Shown: one piece after another, positions 61,976 through 64,000 of the stretch
How the letters are laid out: each line of letters begins with the position of its first letter
How positions within the stretch are numbered: position 1 is the stretch's first letter
DNA from: Opisthorchis felineus
Lineage: Eukaryota > Platyhelminthes > Trematoda > Opisthorchiida > Opisthorchiidae
Direction: 5' to 3'
DNA: 64,000 nucleotides
Assembly: GCA_004794785.1 (NCBI GenBank)
Contig: SJOL01009893.1
Location: forward strand, 472,393 to 536,392
Made by a program: the position numbers and the translations under genes
Notes under the pieces: model-generated
Database searches by the model: none
What the model saw: the letters and a program-made list of their open reading frames with translations, nothing else
Told to the model about the DNA's origin: nothing

Positions 61976-62581
61976 TCAGGTAAGCAAAATTTCAAGGTCA
62001 TTGACCATCACCAAGCCGCATTTCATTGTCGGTTTACGAGATAAAGCACGATAACAAACTAACGCATATGTTGGCGTTCCACATTTTCCTTTACAGGTGA
62101 GGTGATACCTACAGAATATCCTATGCAAATTCCACCCGGGAAAACGGTCGAATAATGTTTGCATGCGTGAAGCTCCTCAAACGCCACAAACGAGATGAGT
62201 TTGTTCATCGAACTCCGGAACAACACCGTTAGCTGGAAAGCTCGCCTTTCGTTCAGCATAACAATAAAGGTGCGCCTCGCACTGCGTGCGATCGAGTAGT
62301 CCGTGCCGTTTTCCGCCGTAAGAAGGACGTGCAAATCCTTTCCGGTGGCACTGGTACTTCATGAACGTTTTCTCACCGGAGGAATTTGCTTTCGAGGCTC
62401 TTAAGCTGTAGTACGATTCTGAAATTTGCTCAAACTGCTTGACATAGTGCACGAGTTTGTGAACACTGCTGAATAAACGGAGGCCCACATTTTCCCATAA
62501 ATAGGTGGCAAAGTACACTACGTAGCATCCGTCAGAGACGGAGACAATTGCAACGACCGATTGTGTAGCTGGGGAAGCCAT
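61976..62581 (-). pseudogene. frameshifted single-exon pseudogene of unknown family
   Basis: Three minus-strand frames join end to end into one protein-like reading. The first starts at an ATG at 62581 (MASPATQSVVAIVSVSDGCY) and continues to about 62345 (TFMKYQCHRK). The second continues LHVLLTAENGTDYSIARSAR, then TFIVMLNERRAFQLTVLF and SSMNKLISFVAFEEL to about 62100. The third reads GKCGTPTYALVCYRALSRKP to 61976. Such smooth hand-over between frames suggests a gene disabled by two small indels. I do not recognise the family; it could be a domesticated or transposon-borne ORF. Confidence 0.45.
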
Positions 62582-63588
62582 AGCGAGTGTGCCTCACATG
62601 GGTGCGCGGATTGTTATGTAGGTCCGGTCAGCCAATGGAAACGGGGAATCAGCTCTTATCTTTGATGAAAGATTCCTACTGAAAGCGTGTTTAGTGGTGT
62701 AAATTGAACGATAAAAAACATTTGGAATTTTGAACAGAAATGAAAAATCAAATGATTGTGGGTAACAATGATATTTTCTGATGCATTTTGTAGTACTGAT
62801 GCAAGCATGCACCTCTGTGGATGTTCCTTATTCTCGGATATGCATAACTAGTCAGTGGATAATGCAGCGTTATGAAATAACTGCATGTGAGTTACCAAAA
62901 TAACGATATCTTACCCATTGGAAATAATCACGATCCTTGGCCGTCATACGTCAAAAAAGGCCAACCTAACTGACGGAGAATAAGGCGAACCATTGCCGGT
63001 CATTATTACAGCTGCAAGCGCTACTTATCTTAACGACTAGGCTCGTGTCTATGTGTGACGCTAATTATGAGGCCTCAGCTATGCACGGTAAGCTAATCCA
63101 ATGTCTAACGGTGGCTCACCATACGCATAAATGTACACGTTTTCGCTTATCTTTGCCACTTGTAGTAAACATCAGACCAGCATCTATGCGGATTGATGGA
63201 TATAAGGTCCCAACAGTGCGTGATAGACAAATCTAAAGGTAGACGACGGCCAGTCAAACTCATAACTGCACGCGACTTCGCCTACCCTGGCAGCTTATCG
63301 TAGCTGTTAGGCCCGTATCTATGCGCGAAGCTAATTAGCAGTAATGTTTATCCATAACTGATGGGTGGCATATCCTCAGGAAAAAACATAATGTTACAGT
63401 CCGCATAAAAGCATGACTGGCGGGATTTGTGGGTACAGGGATTGCGTGGAAAAGGAACGGCGTAAAAATTGTGCACTATTCGACGTAAACACGGACACGC
63501 CGAAACCGACGCAGGAGGAAAAACAGAGTTACTATAGCTTTATTTAGGAGGAACATATCAAGATGAAGCAAGATTAAATCGTTCATAT
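62582..63588. other. intergenic, nothing recognised
   Basis: No gene. The last 65 bases resemble 58366-58440. Confidence 0.4.
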
Positions 63589-64000
63589 TTCACGCATTCA
63601 CGGATTGATACACAGGATCGAGGCTAACGCCCAAGTGTATCGGGCTGGTTCAGTTCTTGTCGTCTAGCATCTGCCGTCCACCCGAAAACCACAAGCGGAA
63701 ACAGGTGTAGCACTGCCCTTTAAGTTCTCAGCGCAGGGCAGTAAGCTCGCCGGCACAAGGATTGGCATAAAAAAGCGTCTAGTACCGCTTTGAACTGTGC
63801 ACTAGATGTAGCGTGGACAACCGTCGGAGGGGGTTATTCCACGCAGCAACTACCCGAAATGAGAAAACCTTTTGCCTACTAAAAGTGTGCGCTCTGAGCT
63901 TGAAAAGTTTCTCAGCACATTCTCGCTGTGTGTTAGCTGGATCAACGGTGAAAAACATGTTGGCCAAACCCTGGTCTCCTCGGAGGTGACGATACCCGAG
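63589..64000 (-). mobile_element. CR1-like non-LTR retrotransposon, 3' end (copy 2, cut by the window edge)
   Basis: Minus-strand copy of the same LINE 3' end as 54057-54605. From 63967 it reads MFFTVDPANTQRECAEKLFK, then RAHTFSRQKVFSFRVVAAWNN. A one-base loss in a C-run (ACCCCCTCC, near 63830) breaks the frame where copy 1 keeps it. It ends in the same AATCCGTG-type octamers at 63589-63610. The copies agree in order over about 410 bp with clear divergence, so they are old, separate insertions in the same orientation. Confidence 0.75.

Noticed and set aside
1..64000. CRISPR array, operons or other prokaryotic systems
   Set aside because: No spaced identical repeats, no dense co-directional genes, and clear spliceosomal introns.

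Overview
The window is eukaryotic and gene-poor. It is AT-rich and full of decayed transposable elements. The one host gene I can support with confidence is a DEG/ENaC-family (amiloride-sensitive type) sodium channel on the + strand. It has three coding exons (6239-7162, 43615-44196, 50031-50546), all joined in phase 0, giving about 673 residues. Intron 1 is about 36.5 kb and intron 2 about 5.8 kb. The repeats look like those of a digenean fluke or another flatworm: an RTE-like LINE, a CR1-like LINE, several tRNA-derived SINEs and hammerhead-ribozyme repeats. That species guess rests on remembered family resemblance, not on a search.

Layout: 1-6238 is intergenic, with a decayed RTE-like LINE 3' region (840-1745) and a long TCAC microsatellite. 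6239-50546 is the channel gene. Intron 1 holds SINE copies on both strands, hammerhead-like repeats (21930, 30629, 37045 minus, 41735), a piece of a GAAACG-hairpin repeat (26281) and a possible antisense exon (7350-7637). Intron 2 holds two more SINE pieces. 50547-64000 is repeat-dense: a possible minus-strand coding remnant (52235-52699), two minus-strand CR1-like LINE 3' ends (54057-54605 and 63589-64000), a SINE (55095), an inverted repeat with 724-bp arms and a 37-bp spacer (56872-58356), a tandem pair of hammerhead-type repeats with a 279-bp period (60110-60490), and a frameshifted minus-strand pseudogene (61976-62581).

The most interesting signals are the following. (a) The 279-bp tandem repeat places a hammerhead-ribozyme motif at the same point of each unit, as in animal retrozymes and Penelope-like elements, with three further family members or look-alikes elsewhere. 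(b) The long palindrome has nearly identical outer arms, but the innermost 100 bp differ almost only by transitions. (c) The channel departs from family hallmarks: Arg in place of His in the cytoplasmic His-Gly motif, a Gly-Leu-Thr selectivity filter, a missing thumb cysteine, a long helical insertion before TM2, and a tandem splice acceptor in which the upstream AG would truncate the protein before TM2. The channel is the only host gene product I can place in a pathway; the rest of the window is mobile DNA and its remains.
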